NCBI RefSeq assembly: GCF_945915485.1
Contig: NZ_CAMEFJ010000013.1
Span: 1 to 42,392, forward strand
Origin: an uncultured Agrococcus sp.
GTDB lineage: Bacteria; Actinomycetota; Actinomycetes; Actinomycetales; Microbacteriaceae
DNA: 42,392 bases
Direction of reading: 5' to 3'
Numbering within the stretch: the stretch's first letter is position 1; every line of letters begins with the position of its first letter. The notes under the pieces were generated by a model. It did no database searches, was not told the DNA's origin, and was given only the letters and a program-made list of their open reading frames with translations. Position numbers and translations under genes: made by a program. Shown piece after piece: positions 1 through 8,691 of this stretch.

Positions 1-251
1 GACCAGCGTGCCCGAGCAGCATTCGCAACCACAGCGCGCGAGCCGGCCGCGAGCGATGCGAAGGCTCGCTCAGCGAGCCCTGCACGCGCATCCGCATCGG
101 CAACGCCGTCGGTCAGCGCCGACTGCAACTGCGGTGTGGTCTCGATGGCCCGGCTCGCCGCCAGGATCGAGGCCGCGTCTGCGACGGAGAGCTGCTCGCT
201 TTGCGTAGCGTCGACGACGCTCTCCAGTGACGCTCGGGATACGCTGCTCAC
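1..251 (-). CDS. atpH: ATP synthase delta subunit, 5' part (cut by window edge)
   Basis: This is the amino-terminal part of the delta subunit of F1Fo ATP synthase, the peripheral stalk protein that ties F1 to the b subunits. Reading from a GTG at 251, about 83 residues are visible, beginning (M)SSVSRASLESVVDA, an alanine-rich helical sequence like the start of actinobacterial delta subunits. The GTG overlaps the atpF stop by one base (TAGTG), which implies translational coupling. The identification rests mainly on position directly after atpF in the standard order B-E-F-H, because the conserved C-terminal part lies outside the window. Confidence 0.85.
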   Translation of the reverse strand, partial: MSSVSRASLESVVDATQSEQLSVADAASILAASRAIETTPQLQSALTDGVADADARAGLAERAFASLAAGSRAVVANAARARW

Positions 252-787
252 TAGCGACCAGCCTCCTGTGCCTCGAGGTCAGCGAGGAATCGATCGACGA
301 TGGCTGATGCCTTGTCGTCGGTCAGGCTCTCGCCGACGACCTTCTCGGAAAGGTCGAGTGCGAGTGTGCCCACCTCGCGGCGAAGTTCGGCTGCGGCACT
401 CGACCGCTCCGACTCGATGCGAGACTGCGCGTTCGCGATGATGCGCGATGCCTCCTCGTTCGCCTGCTCCTTGAGCTCCGCTTCGAGCTTGGCTGCGTTC
501 GCGCGAGCTGTCTCGCGGATTCCAGCGGCTTCTTCGCGGGCCTTCGCGAGCTCGGCATTGTACTTTTCGAGGGCTGCGGCGGCCTCGGCCTGGGCCTCTT
601 CCGCCTTCTTGATGCCGCCCTCGATGGCTGCGGCTCGCTCATCCAGGAGCTTCTGCAGCTTCGGGAGCACGAGCTTCCAGAACAGCAGGAGCGCGACGAA
701 GAAGACGACCGCAGACCAAATGATGTCGTAGGGCGCCGGGATGAGGATGTTCTCCCCAGCGGCCTCGATGACAACGTTGCGGGTCAT
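251..787 (-). CDS. atpF: ATP synthase subunit b
   Basis: Subunit b forms the peripheral stalk of F1Fo ATP synthase in the cell membrane. The 178-residue product has one membrane segment near residues 23-44 (IIWSAVVFFVALLLFWKLVL), followed by a long charged helix rich in Ala, Glu and Lys that would form the b-b coiled coil, and a C-terminal delta-binding end (LSEKVVGESLTDD). Length and layout are normal for the family. It starts ten bases after the end of atpE and overlaps the atpH start by one base, so the genes are read as one operon. Confidence 0.97.
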   Translation of the reverse strand: MTRNVVIEAAGENILIPAPYDIIWSAVVFFVALLLFWKLVLPKLQKLLDERAAAIEGGIKKAEEAQAEAAAALEKYNAELAKAREEAAGIRETARANAAKLEAELKEQANEEASRIIANAQSRIESERSSAAAELRREVGTLALDLSEKVVGESLTDDKASAIVDRFLADLEAQEAGR

Positions 788-797
788 GACTTCGTCC

Positions 798-1046
<249 letters not shown>

Positions 1047-1098
1047 CTATTGGTCTGGCGGTCGCCAGGTCGTTTGGGTTGGTTGTTGAAGTTGTCGA

Positions 1099-1938
1099 TT
1101 AGTGCTCTTCGGCCAGCGCCAGCTGGATGTACACGGCGGTCAGAACTGCGAAGATGTACGCCTGCAGGACCGAAACCATCACTTCGAAGAGCGTGAACGC
1201 GAAAGCCGCGCCAAGCGTTCCGACGCCGATGGCCTTCATCGCCCACGGTGCGCCGAGGAGGAAGAAGTGCGTTGCAGAGAACAGCAGCACGAGCATCATG
1301 TGACCGACGAACATATTCATCATGAGTCGGAGAGTCAGGGTGATCGGGCGGATGACGAACGTCGAGATGAACTCGATCGGCGTGAGGAGGATGTACAGCG
1401 GCCAGGGAACACCCGATGGGAAGAGCGAGTTCTTCAGGAAGGCGCCCGGATGCTTTTTGAGCCCGGCGTAGATGAAGGCGACGTATGCGGCAATGGCGAG
1501 CACGAGCGGCAGACCGATGACCGACGTACTGCCGAGATTCAGTAGCGGAACAACACCCGTGATGTTGCAGAACAGCACGACGAAGAAGATCGTCGTGAGG
1601 AGCGGCAGGAATCGCTTGCCGTCCTTCTCGCCGAGCATCTCGTACGCGATGTTGTTGCGCACGAAGCCGAGACCGAGCTCGACGACCGACTGGCCGCGCG
1701 TCGGGATCAGGCGGAGCCTGCGGGTACCGAGCCAGAAGACCAGCACCAGCACGGCGAGCGATATCAGCCGCAACATGACGACGCGGTTGATGCCGAAGAT
1801 CGGCTCGTCGCTGCCTAGCCACTCGATGGTGAGGCCGTCGAGGAGGAAGACCGGCGGGAAGAAATCGTCGAGCGAAGGGGGATGGAACTCAACGGATCCG
1901 AGATTATCGGCGGCAACAAGGGCGGTTAGGGCGTTCAG
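1099..1938 (-). CDS. atpB: ATP synthase subunit a, probable CTG start
   Basis: Subunit a forms the proton half-channels against the c ring. The key arginine lies in RPITLTLRLMMNMFVGH, and the C-terminal helices follow the usual pattern. The first ATG in frame is at 1776, but conserved N-terminal sequence lies upstream of it: VEFHPPSLDDFFPPVFLLDG followed by INRVVMLRL, the periplasmic segment seen in actinobacterial subunit a. Back to an in-frame stop at 1987 there is no ATG, GTG or TTG. The best start is CTG at 1938, six bases after GGAG, giving about 279 residues, a normal length. An ATG start at 1776 would give only 225 residues and lose the N-terminal segment. Identity is certain; the start is inferred. 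Confidence 0.93.
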   Translation of the reverse strand: MNALTALVAADNLGSVEFHPPSLDDFFPPVFLLDGLTIEWLGSDEPIFGINRVVMLRLISLAVLVLVFWLGTRRLRLIPTRGQSVVELGLGFVRNNIAYEMLGEKDGKRFLPLLTTIFFVVLFCNITGVVPLLNLGSTSVIGLPLVLAIAAYVAFIYAGLKKHPGAFLKNSLFPSGVPWPLYILLTPIEFISTFVIRPITLTLRLMMNMFVGHMMLVLLFSATHFFLLGAPWAMKAIGVGTLGAAFAFTLFEVMVSVLQAYIFAVLTAVYIQLALAEEH

Positions 1939-2090
1939 CGCTGTCTCCGTACAGTCGAGGCGTTTTGCAGGCCTGTGGTTCGGCTGTCAGACTCCAGATC
2001 ACGCCACGCGTTACCGTAGCGGCCGTGGAGCCTCAGTAAGCTTAGCAGAAGCTGAGTGTCCTCACGGCCAAAGAGCGCTTGCGCTGACAA

Positions 2091-2549
2091 CTAATTTCGG
2101 CTCGAGGGTCGGCCCCAAGTCGACTCGTCGACAGGCTCTTCGTCGATGATCGGCTGCCTGGCCTTGATGATGACCGTCATGTCGACTGCGAGCGAGCCGA
2201 CGATCGCCACCACGATGCTGATGAACGCCGCGATGGGGTTCACCCAGTCAAGGTCACGCACGACGAAGATCAGCGCTATGAAGACGATGAACTTCAGCAG
2301 CCATCCGCCGAGCACGATGCCGAAGAACGCGCCGGAGATCATGTTTCCCTTCGAAACGTTGATCGCAAGCATCAGCGAAAGCGCCGTCAGTGCTCCGAAC
2401 AGGAGCGCGAGGACGGTTCCCATGACAGCACCCCACAGGCCGGGCATCCCGCCGATGATGAAGCCGACGACGCCACCGACAACCGCGACGACCACCGCCA
2501 GCACCGCGGTCCAGACGAGGATTCGCTGCAGGATCGACTTGATGTTCAT
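2091..2549 (-). CDS. AtpI-like small membrane protein
   Basis: A 152-residue protein with four hydrophobic segments, encoded between wecA and atpB, the place of atpI-like genes in actinobacteria. AtpI-type proteins are thought to help assembly of the c ring or ion supply; this role is inferred from position and membrane layout. The first segment is near residues 10-33 and the last near 103-123, followed by a polar tail rich in Asp and Glu. The ATG at 2549 overlaps the wecA stop by four bases (ATGA) and follows a GGGAG ribosome site. The ATP synthase genes follow after roughly 150 bases. Confidence 0.75.
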   Translation of the reverse strand: MNIKSILQRILVWTAVLAVVVAVVGGVVGFIIGGMPGLWGAVMGTVLALLFGALTALSLMLAINVSKGNMISGAFFGIVLGGWLLKFIVFIALIFVVRDLDWVNPIAAFISIVVAIVGSLAVDMTVIIKARQPIIDEEPVDESTWGRPSSRN

Positions 2550-3751
2550 TGTCGGGTCTCCCTCGGGTTGCTTGCGGCGGATCGCTCTTCGTCTTCGGCC
2601 CCTGGTTGGCGAAGCTCCTGCGTCCGTACTCGTACGAGTCTCAAAAAAGAATGCCACAGTCTCGGTGTCACGGGCAGCGCAGTCACGATCGCGCAGATCA
2701 AGAACCCGACGAGCACGAAGGTCACAGCGGTCCACGGTGGCACGAAGAGGAACATGATGCACCCGATCGAGACGACCGCGGTCCAGGCATAGAACGTCAG
2801 GACGGCTCCGAAGTGCGAGTGACCCATGTCGAGAAGTCTGTGGTGCAGATGCTTGCGGTCGGCGGAGAACGGACTCTTGCCGTTGAGCAGTCGCCTCAGC
2901 ACGGCGAGGACGAAGTCCAGCAGCGGCATGAGCAGGATGGCGAGCGGCAACAGAATCGGAATGAACGCGGGGACCAGCTGCGAACGGCCACCGACGACCG
3001 CGATGTCGATCTGCCCTGTAACGGCGACGGCGCTGACTGCCGTGAGCAGCCCCACCATGAGCGCGCCGGCATCCCCTATGAACATTTTCGCGGGATGCCA
3101 GTTGAGCGGCAGGACGCCAAGGCACACGCCGATCACGATGGCCGTGATCAGACTGGCAAGCGAGAAGGTGGCGTTCTGCTGGCCGAGGCTCTGGCTCAGA
3201 ATCCAGATGTAGGTGAAGAAGGCGGTGGCACCGATGATCGTGACGCCTGCGACGAGCGCGTCGAGCCCGTCGATGAAGTTCACCGCGTTCATGATCAGGA
3301 CGAGCACGAGCACGGTGCTGGTGATCGAGAGCGTCGCGGAACCGACGGTGAGCCCCGCTATCGGCAGCGAGACGATCTGCACGCTGTAGAGAGCGATCGC
3401 GATCGCAACCGCGAGCTGCGCACCGAGCTTCAGCATCCAGTCGAGTTCGATCAAATCGTCGAGCACACCGACGACGACGATGAGCGTCACGGCGCCCAGC
3501 AGCACGACGATGCGCAGCGGCTCACTGAAGACGGACGAGAACTGCGGGATGAAGGACGCGACGATGAACGCCGCCAGCAACCCTATGAACATCGCGACGC
3601 CGCCCAGCCTCGGCGTCGGGCGCGAGTGCACGTCCCGCTCTCGCACGGGTGGGTGGATGCGGTAGCGCATGGCGACTCGGTAGACGCCGAGGCTCGTCAG
3701 CCAGGTCACGAGGGCCGCGACCGCAGCGATAAGCAGCAGAATGAGGAACAT
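2546..3751 (-). CDS. wecA: WecA/TagO-type undecaprenyl-phosphate GlcNAc-1-phosphate transferase
   Basis: A membrane enzyme of the MraY/WecA family that moves a sugar-1-phosphate from UDP-GlcNAc (or a related sugar) to undecaprenyl phosphate, the first step for wall polymers. The 401-residue protein has many membrane helices and the family motifs: a DD pair in VGVLDDLIELDWMLKLGA, NFIDGLDAL, NWHPAKMFIGDAGALMVG and the HLHHRLLDMGHS loop typical of WecA rather than MraY. Its start overlaps the end of the tsaC-like gene by one base (TGATG) and its end overlaps the next gene (ATGA), so it is inside a tight operon. Donor sugar and final polymer cannot be told from the sequence. Confidence 0.92.
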   Translation of the reverse strand: MFLILLLIAAVAALVTWLTSLGVYRVAMRYRIHPPVRERDVHSRPTPRLGGVAMFIGLLAAFIVASFIPQFSSVFSEPLRIVVLLGAVTLIVVVGVLDDLIELDWMLKLGAQLAVAIAIALYSVQIVSLPIAGLTVGSATLSITSTVLVLVLIMNAVNFIDGLDALVAGVTIIGATAFFTYIWILSQSLGQQNATFSLASLITAIVIGVCLGVLPLNWHPAKMFIGDAGALMVGLLTAVSAVAVTGQIDIAVVGGRSQLVPAFIPILLPLAILLMPLLDFVLAVLRRLLNGKSPFSADRKHLHHRLLDMGHSHFGAVLTFYAWTAVVSIGCIMFLFVPPWTAVTFVLVGFLICAIVTALPVTPRLWHSFLRLVRVRTQELRQPGAEDEERSAASNPRETRQ

Positions 3752-4536
3752 CAGGTTCCAGCCGAGCTGTCCTCGCCGGAGCCCTGCTTTCCCCCACCAT
3801 GGGCAGCCTCCGGTTCAGCAGCTTCCTCTCGCTCGCGCGCAACGCGCTCGTCGTAGTCGGCATCGACGAGGGCCTCCCCCACGAACCCCGCAACCGTCTC
3901 GCGGCTCAGCACGCCCTGGCGCACGATGCGCAGCAGACCGTCAGCGCGCGAGGCGTCGATGATGGTCGAGCCGTTCTGCTTCTCGTACGGCTCGTAATGC
4001 TCGCCGACCTCCCCTGCATCGAGCACGACCTCGATCGCTCCGCCGAGCATGGAGGCGCCCCGCGCCGCGGTCTTCGGAGCGGGGAGGCCGTGCAGGTTGG
4101 CGCTCGAGACCGCAAGCGGCCCCGTGTCCTCCAACAGTTCGATCGCGAGCGGCTGGCCGGGGATCCGAAGCGCGACCGTGCCGTTGGTGTCGCCGAGATC
4201 CCAGCCGAGTTGCGGGCGCGCTCGCACGATGACGGTCAGGGGGCCGGGCCAGTGCTCCTCGAGCAACGGCTCGAGCGCCTCCGGAATGTGCTCCGCGAGT
4301 GCCGTCGCGGTCGCACGATTGGGAATCAGGACGGGCGGCGGCGACGTCCTGTCGCGCCCTTTCGCAGCCAGCAGCGCCGCGACCGCGAGCGGCGTGAACG
4401 CGTCCGCCGCGACGCCGTACACGGTGTCGGTCGGCATGATGATGAGTGCCCCGCGACCTATCGCTTTCCTGGCCGCTCGCATCCCCGCGAGGAGCTGCGC
4501 GGAGTCGGTGAGGTCGAACGTTTCTGGCACACACAC
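3751..4536 (-). CDS. tsaC: L-threonylcarbamoyladenylate synthase (Sua5/TsaC family)
   Basis: Makes threonylcarbamoyl-AMP from threonine, bicarbonate and ATP for the t6A37 modification of ANN-decoding tRNAs. The YrdC-type fold is clear: PTDTVYGVAADA, KGRDR, WPGPLTVIV, VALRIPGQP and VSSANLHG. At 261 residues it is longer than E. coli TsaC, and the extra C-terminal part, ending in an acidic Gly/Ser-rich tail, lacks a recognisable Sua5 domain. It sits 25 bases after prmC and overlaps the wecA start by one base, the usual actinobacterial order. Confidence 0.94.
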   Translation of the reverse strand: MCVPETFDLTDSAQLLAGMRAARKAIGRGALIIMPTDTVYGVAADAFTPLAVAALLAAKGRDRTSPPPVLIPNRATATALAEHIPEALEPLLEEHWPGPLTVIVRARPQLGWDLGDTNGTVALRIPGQPLAIELLEDTGPLAVSSANLHGLPAPKTAARGASMLGGAIEVVLDAGEVGEHYEPYEKQNGSTIIDASRADGLLRIVRQGVLSRETVAGFVGEALVDADYDERVAREREEAAEPEAAHGGGKQGSGEDSSAGT

Positions 4537-4561
4537 ATCGTAACCGTGCCCGTGGCGCTCC

Positions 4562-5464
4562 TCAGTCGCGGCGCGCAGCGGTGACCCGGTCGCGGCCCGT
4601 GAGATCCGGGCTCGTCACGGGCCCTCGCCATCCGGCATCCAGCAGGATCTCCCTGACAGCGGCGCCCTGGTGCTCCGCGTGCTCGAGCAGAATCGAGCCG
4701 CCGCTGCGCACTGCTCTCGTGCCGACAGCGGCGAGTGATCGTATCGCATCGAGCCCGTCCGGCCCCGAATACAGCGCCTGTTTCGGGTCGTGGAGGAACA
4801 CCTCGACATCACGCGGGATGGCCGCGTGCGGCACGTAGGGAGGGTTGGAGACGAGTACGTCGAGCCCACTCGTTGTCGCGAGCGCCCGCTCGAACAGGTC
4901 GTGCACGAGTCGGATGCCGGGAGCCAGGCGGAGTACGTTGCGCTTCGCCCACACGAATGCCGCGGGAGACGCCTCGATCGCGGCGACGGAGGCGTCGGGC
5001 CGTTCCGTCGCGATCGAGATCGCGATCGCTCCCGATCCGGTTCCTGCATCGATCACGCTTCCGCCCTCCGGCAGGCATTCGAGCGCGAGTTCGACGAGTA
5101 GCTCCGTTTCGGGTCTCGGCACGAACGCGCCCGGCCCCACCTCGAGCTCGATGTTCCGGAACGCTGCCGTGCCCGTGATGTGCTGCAGGGGTTCGCGCGC
5201 GATCCGTCGAGTCAGCAGCTGCTCGAATCGTTCGGCACATTCCTCGCTCACGGTTTCTCCGAGCGCTTCGAGCATGCGCAGGCGACCGGGCGTGCACGCA
5301 AGGGCGTGCGAGAGCAGCAGCCGGGCATCCGGCCCCGCGATGCCGGCGTATTCCAGTCGTGCAGCTGCAGCGCGCACGAGTTGCGCGACCGGTGGAGGAG
5401 TCGTCTGCGGGGACAATCCCGCCCGTTCGTGCGAAGACAGGGACGAGGAGGACGAGCGAGCCAT
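4562..5464 (-). CDS. prmC: Release factor glutamine methyltransferase
   Basis: Methylates the glutamine of the GGQ motif in release factors RF1 and RF2. The SAM-binding motif VIDAGTGSGAIAISIA and the catalytic NPPYVP (N207-Y210 counted from the chosen start) are present, as are the helical N-terminal domain and the acidic end of the SAM site. An earlier in-frame ATG exists at 5512, but ATG 5464 has TACGAT at 5472-5477 seven bases before it, which fits a nearly leaderless mRNA. Its substrate gene prfA, normally next door, is about 9.6 kb away, separated by the segment from cysK to the MFS gene at 13810. Confidence 0.94.
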   Translation of the reverse strand: MARSSSSSLSSHERAGLSPQTTPPPVAQLVRAAAARLEYAGIAGPDARLLLSHALACTPGRLRMLEALGETVSEECAERFEQLLTRRIAREPLQHITGTAAFRNIELEVGPGAFVPRPETELLVELALECLPEGGSVIDAGTGSGAIAISIATERPDASVAAIEASPAAFVWAKRNVLRLAPGIRLVHDLFERALATTSGLDVLVSNPPYVPHAAIPRDVEVFLHDPKQALYSGPDGLDAIRSLAAVGTRAVRSGGSILLEHAEHQGAAVREILLDAGWRGPVTSPDLTGRDRVTAARRD

Positions 5465-5471
5465 TCCTGCA

Positions 5472-5477
5472 ATCGTA
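5472..5477 (-). promoter_or_regulatory. Predicted -10 element for prmC
   Basis: TACGAT on the minus strand, seven bases before the ATG at 5464. This would place transcription start one base before the start codon. No convincing -35 is seen. Confidence 0.4.
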
Positions 5478-5568
5478 TTGCAGTCGCACGCCGGACAGCG
5501 CGCAAGGGCCACGCAGGTACCCGTTCCGCCGAAGTTTCACCGCGTTACGGTTTGGGAATGCGAGAACT

Positions 5569-5596
5569 TTGTGACGTGTTTCATCACACGTAGGAT
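5569..5596 (+). promoter_or_regulatory. Predicted cysK promoter with an inverted repeat
   Basis: TTGTGA (5569-5574) and TAGGAT (5591-5596) are 16 bases apart and would start transcription near 5603. The spacer holds inverted repeats: TGTGA (5570-5574) with TCACA (5581-5588 region), and CGTGT (5575-5579) with ACACG (5586-5590). These could bind a regulator of cysteine synthesis. The regulator is unknown and the call is made by eye. Confidence 0.5.
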
Positions 5597-5631
5597 AGAA
5601 GCGTTGCTCCTAATGCATGAAAGGTGACCTA

Positions 5632-6561
5632 ATGGCACGAATCGCCCAGAACATCGCCGAGACGATCGGCGGCACGCCACTCGTCCGGCTGCACACGATC
5701 GATACCGGCAATGCCACAGTGCTCGCGAAACTCGAGTCCTTCAACCCCGGCTCCAGCGTGAAAGACCGCATCGGCAAGTCCATTATCGAGGCCGCGGAGC
5801 GCTCCGGCGAACTCCAGCCCGGCGGCACGATCGTCGAAGGCACGAGCGGCAACACCGGCATCGCGCTCGCACTCGTCGGAGCAGCAAAGGGCTATCGAGT
5901 CGTGCTGACGATGCCGGAGACGATGTCGGTCGAGCGCCGACAGATCCTGAAGGCCTACGGAGCGGAACTTGTCCTCACGCCTGGCCCGGACGGGATGCGC
6001 GGTGCGGTCCAGCGTGCAGAAGAGATCGCCGCGGAGACCGACAACGCCGTGCTCGCTCGCCAGTTCGCGAACGAAGCGAACGTGGTGGTGCACCGCGAAA
6101 CCACAGGCCCCGAGATCTGGGACGATACGGATGGCGACGTCGACGTCTTCGTCGCAGGAATCGGCACCGGCGGCACTATAACGGGCGCCGGCAACTACCT
6201 GCGTGAGCGGAAATCCGACATCCGTATCATTGCAACCGAGCCGGCAGACTCACCGCTGTTAACGGAGGGCAAGGCGGGCCCGCACAAGATTCAGGGCCTC
6301 GGCGCGAACTTCGTGCCCGACATCCTCGACAGGAACGCGTATGACGAGGTCGTCGACGTGCAGCTCGATGACGCGATCGCCGTCGCCCGCGAGCTCGGCT
6401 CGAAGGAGGGCATCTTCGCGGGCATCTCCTCTGGCGCCGCGGTCTGGACCGCGCTGCAAGAGGCCAAGAAGCCCGAGAGCGCCGGCAAGACGATCGTCGT
6501 CGTCGTGCCCGACACGGGCGAGCGTTACCTCTCGACTCCGCTTTGGGCAGAGGAGCAGTAA
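5632..6561 (+). CDS. cysK: O-acetylserine sulfhydrylase (cysteine synthase A)
   Basis: PLP enzyme that makes cysteine from O-acetylserine and sulfide. The PLP lysine is K44 in [11 protein letters not shown]. The substrate loop [12 protein letters not shown] and the phosphate-binding [12 protein letters not shown] are intact. Counting from ATG 5632 it has 309 residues, the usual length. This ATG follows AAAGGTG at good distance, so I prefer it to the upstream in-frame ATG at 5617. cysE follows after ten bases, so the two cysteine enzymes form one operon, as in many actinobacteria, and may form the cysteine synthase complex. Confidence 0.96.
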   Translation: MARIAQNIAETIGGTPLVRLHTIDTGNATVLAKLESFNPGSSVKDRIGKSIIEAAERSGELQPGGTIVEGTSGNTGIALALVGAAKGYRVVLTMPETMSVERRQILKAYGAELVLTPGPDGMRGAVQRAEEIAAETDNAVLARQFANEANVVVHRETTGPEIWDDTDGDVDVFVAGIGTGGTITGAGNYLRERKSDIRIIATEPADSPLLTEGKAGPHKIQGLGANFVPDILDRNAYDEVVDVQLDDAIAVARELGSKEGIFAGISSGAAVWTALQEAKKPESAGKTIVVVVPDTGERYLSTPLWAEEQ

Positions 6562-6571
6562 CGGCAGGGCC

Positions 6572-7123
6572 ATGTTCCACATCCGCGAAGACATCCGAAA
6601 CGCGAAGCGACTCGACCCCGCTTCGCCGTCTTCCGCATCGATCTTTCTGCTCTACTCCACGTTGCACGCCGTGTGGGCGCACCGCTGGCACCACGTGCTC
6701 TGGAATGCAAGGTTGAGATTCTTCGCACGTGCTGGTTCTCAGCTGATGCGGGCGATCACCGGCGTGGAGATCCACCCGGCCGCCCGCATCGGCCGACGCT
6801 TCTTCATCGACCACGGCATGGGAGTCGTGATCGGCGAGACCGCGGAGGTGGGCGATGACGTCATGCTCTACCACGGGGTCACGCTCGGAGGAACATCCAC
6901 GGAAGCCGTGAAGCGGCATCCGACACTGCACGACGGCGTCCTGATCGGCGCCGGGGCGAAAGTGTTGGGGCCCGTCACGCTCGGCAGGGGCGCGAAGGTC
7001 GGTTCGAACGCGGTCGTCGTCCGGGACGTGGATGCGGGCGTCACGGTCGTCGGCATCCCCGCGAAGCCAGTCGGCGGCAGCAAGGCGGAAGAGCCCATCG
7101 GCTTGATCGAGTACGTCATCTAG
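6572..7123 (+). CDS. cysE: Serine O-acetyltransferase
   Basis: Acetylates serine with acetyl-CoA to feed CysK. The 183-residue protein is the short form (EpsC-like), starting [20 protein letters not shown]. It has a small N-terminal helical domain and a left-handed beta-helix of hexapeptide repeats: [33 protein letters not shown] and [16 protein letters not shown]. The active-site histidines are in FIDHGMG and LYHGVTLGG. The C-terminus ends in EYVI; a terminal isoleucine is what inserts into the CysK active site in the cysteine synthase complex, so complex formation is plausible. The ATG follows a GCAGGG ribosome site. Confidence 0.95.
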   Translation: MFHIREDIRNAKRLDPASPSSASIFLLYSTLHAVWAHRWHHVLWNARLRFFARAGSQLMRAITGVEIHPAARIGRRFFIDHGMGVVIGETAEVGDDVMLYHGVTLGGTSTEAVKRHPTLHDGVLIGAGAKVLGPVTLGRGAKVGSNAVVVRDVDAGVTVVGIPAKPVGGSKAEEPIGLIEYVI

Positions 7124-7153
7124 ACCGCTGCCCCACCCCACTCATCTCGAGAA

Positions 7154-7225
7154 TCAACTTCTCGGTCGCCTGACGATGGGAAGGCGCCCTCACGGCGTGT
7201 CGTCGCCCAGCGACCGAGAAGTTGA
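7154..7225. repeat. Palindromic repeat element, copy 1
   Basis: Perfect 16-base inverted arms TCAACTTCTCGGTCGC (7154-7169) and its complement (7210-7225) enclose 40 bases. The same element recurs at 24357-24430 with identical arms and 33 of 40 inner bases identical. Inside, TGGG (7177-7180) can pair with CCCA (7206-7209). It lies between cysE and an MFS gene, outside any credible gene. Both strands give similar short reading frames, as expected for a palindrome. Confidence 0.9.
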
Positions 7226-7303
7226 CGAATCTCTGGTTGGGGTGGCGGGAATTCGCTGTAGCAGCGGGGCGCATCGAGGGCCTAGTCTGTAAACTTCTGC
7301 GCA

Positions 7304-8584
7304 ATGGGGCGTCCCACCCGGAAGAAAGCAGCCCCCTTGAACACACTCAGTCCAGCGCGCCGCGTAACAGCGCTCTTGGCCATCGCGCTCGGCGGCTTCG
7401 GCATCGGCGTAACCGAGTTCGCCAAGATGGGGCTGCTCCCCGACATCGCGCGGGAACTGCTGCCGGGGTACGAGGCATCCCCCGAGACCGAGATCGCGAG
7501 GGCCGGCATCCTGATCACGATGTACGCCCTCGGCGTCGTCGTCGGAGCTCCCCTGTTGTCCGTGCTGGGAGCGAAGGCTTCGCACGCGCGCCTGACGTTC
7601 CTGCTGCTCGGGCTCTTCATCGTCGGCTCGATCGCTTCGGCGATGGCGCCGAACTTCTCGTCGCTCGCAGTCTTCCGTTTCCTCTCGGCGCTACCTCACG
7701 GCGCCTACTTCGCGGTCGCCTCGCTCATCGCCGCACGTATCATGGGCCCGGGCAGTCAGGGGAAGGGCGTAGCTCTCGCGCTCTCCGGCCTCACGGTCGC
7801 GAACATCGTGGGCGTGCCACTCGCCACGTGGCTCGGGCAGAGCTTCGGCTGGCGCTGGGCGTACGTGCTCGTCGCCGTCATCTTCGCCGTGACGCTCCTG
7901 CTCACCTTCCTCACCCTGCCTCGGTATCCAGGTGACCCCGAGAGGAGCGCAGGGCAGGAACTCGGCGTCTTCAGGAACTTCCGCAGTTGGATCATGATCG
8001 CGGTCGGCTGCATCGGCTTCGGCGGATTCTTCGCCGTCTACTCGTACGTCGCTGAGGTGACGACGCAGGTGTCCGGACTCTCCTCATCGAGCATCCCCTG
8101 GGTGCTCGCGGTCATGGGTGTCGGCATGACGATCGGAAATTTCATAGGCGGCTGGGCCAGTGACAAGAACATCACGAAAACCATCATCGTCGGGTTCTCG
8201 TCGCTCATCGCAGCGCTGCTGCTCTACACATGGCTCGCGCCGTCCGCGTGGGGACTGTTCGTCTCCGTGTTCCTGATCGGACTGACCCAGTCGATCCTGA
8301 TTCCCTCGATCCAAGCGCGCTTGATTCGCATCGCAGACAGGGCCGCGCTCCTCGGAGCTGCCATGAATCACGCCGCGTTCAACGTGGGCAACGGACTCGG
8401 GGCGGCGTTGGGAGGCGTCGTGATCGCTGCGGGCTTCGGCTACCTCGCGCCGGGCTGGGTGGGCATCGGCCTCGCGGTCGCAGGTATGGTGCTCGCACTC
8501 GTGAGCGTTTCCGTCACGAGACGGGACAAACGGAACGAGCGCAACACCGTCGGCATCAGGATCGCGGACAGCGCGAACGACTGA
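7304..8584 (+). CDS. MFS drug/sugar efflux permease (AraJ-like, DHA1 type)
   Basis: A 426-residue membrane transporter with twelve predicted helices. It has the DHA1 pattern of arabinose/chloramphenicol exporters: IGVTEFAKMGLLPDIA in helix 1, RFLSALPHGAYFAVASLIAA in helix 4 and the helix 5 motif VANIVGVPLATWLGQSFGWR. The substrate cannot be told. The ATG at 7304 has no ribosome site but has TAAACT at 7290-7295, so a two-base leader is possible; a TTG at 7337 after GGAAGAAAG is an alternative start. It is convergent with the amidohydrolase gene, with about 107 bases between the two stops. Confidence 0.85.
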   Translation: MGRPTRKKAAPLNTLSPARRVTALLAIALGGFGIGVTEFAKMGLLPDIARELLPGYEASPETEIARAGILITMYALGVVVGAPLLSVLGAKASHARLTFLLLGLFIVGSIASAMAPNFSSLAVFRFLSALPHGAYFAVASLIAARIMGPGSQGKGVALALSGLTVANIVGVPLATWLGQSFGWRWAYVLVAVIFAVTLLLTFLTLPRYPGDPERSAGQELGVFRNFRSWIMIAVGCIGFGGFFAVYSYVAEVTTQVSGLSSSSIPWVLAVMGVGMTIGNFIGGWASDKNITKTIIVGFSSLIAALLLYTWLAPSAWGLFVSVFLIGLTQSILIPSIQARLIRIADRAALLGAAMNHAAFNVGNGLGAALGGVVIAAGFGYLAPGWVGIGLAVAGMVLALVSVSVTRRDKRNERNTVGIRIADSAND

Positions 8585-8691
8585 CGCACACCGCTGCGCA
8601 TCACTGATCGAACACGAAAAGCAGATGCATAGGTCAGTAATTCGTTCACGACGGTCGAGTCGTCCGTTATGCGCGCGAACGTTCAGCAGCG

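Noticed and set aside
1939-2090. A promoter for the atp genes (TAAGCT near 2040)
   Set aside because: A -10-like hexamer exists, but no acceptable -35 or other support was found, so it is not listed as a feature.
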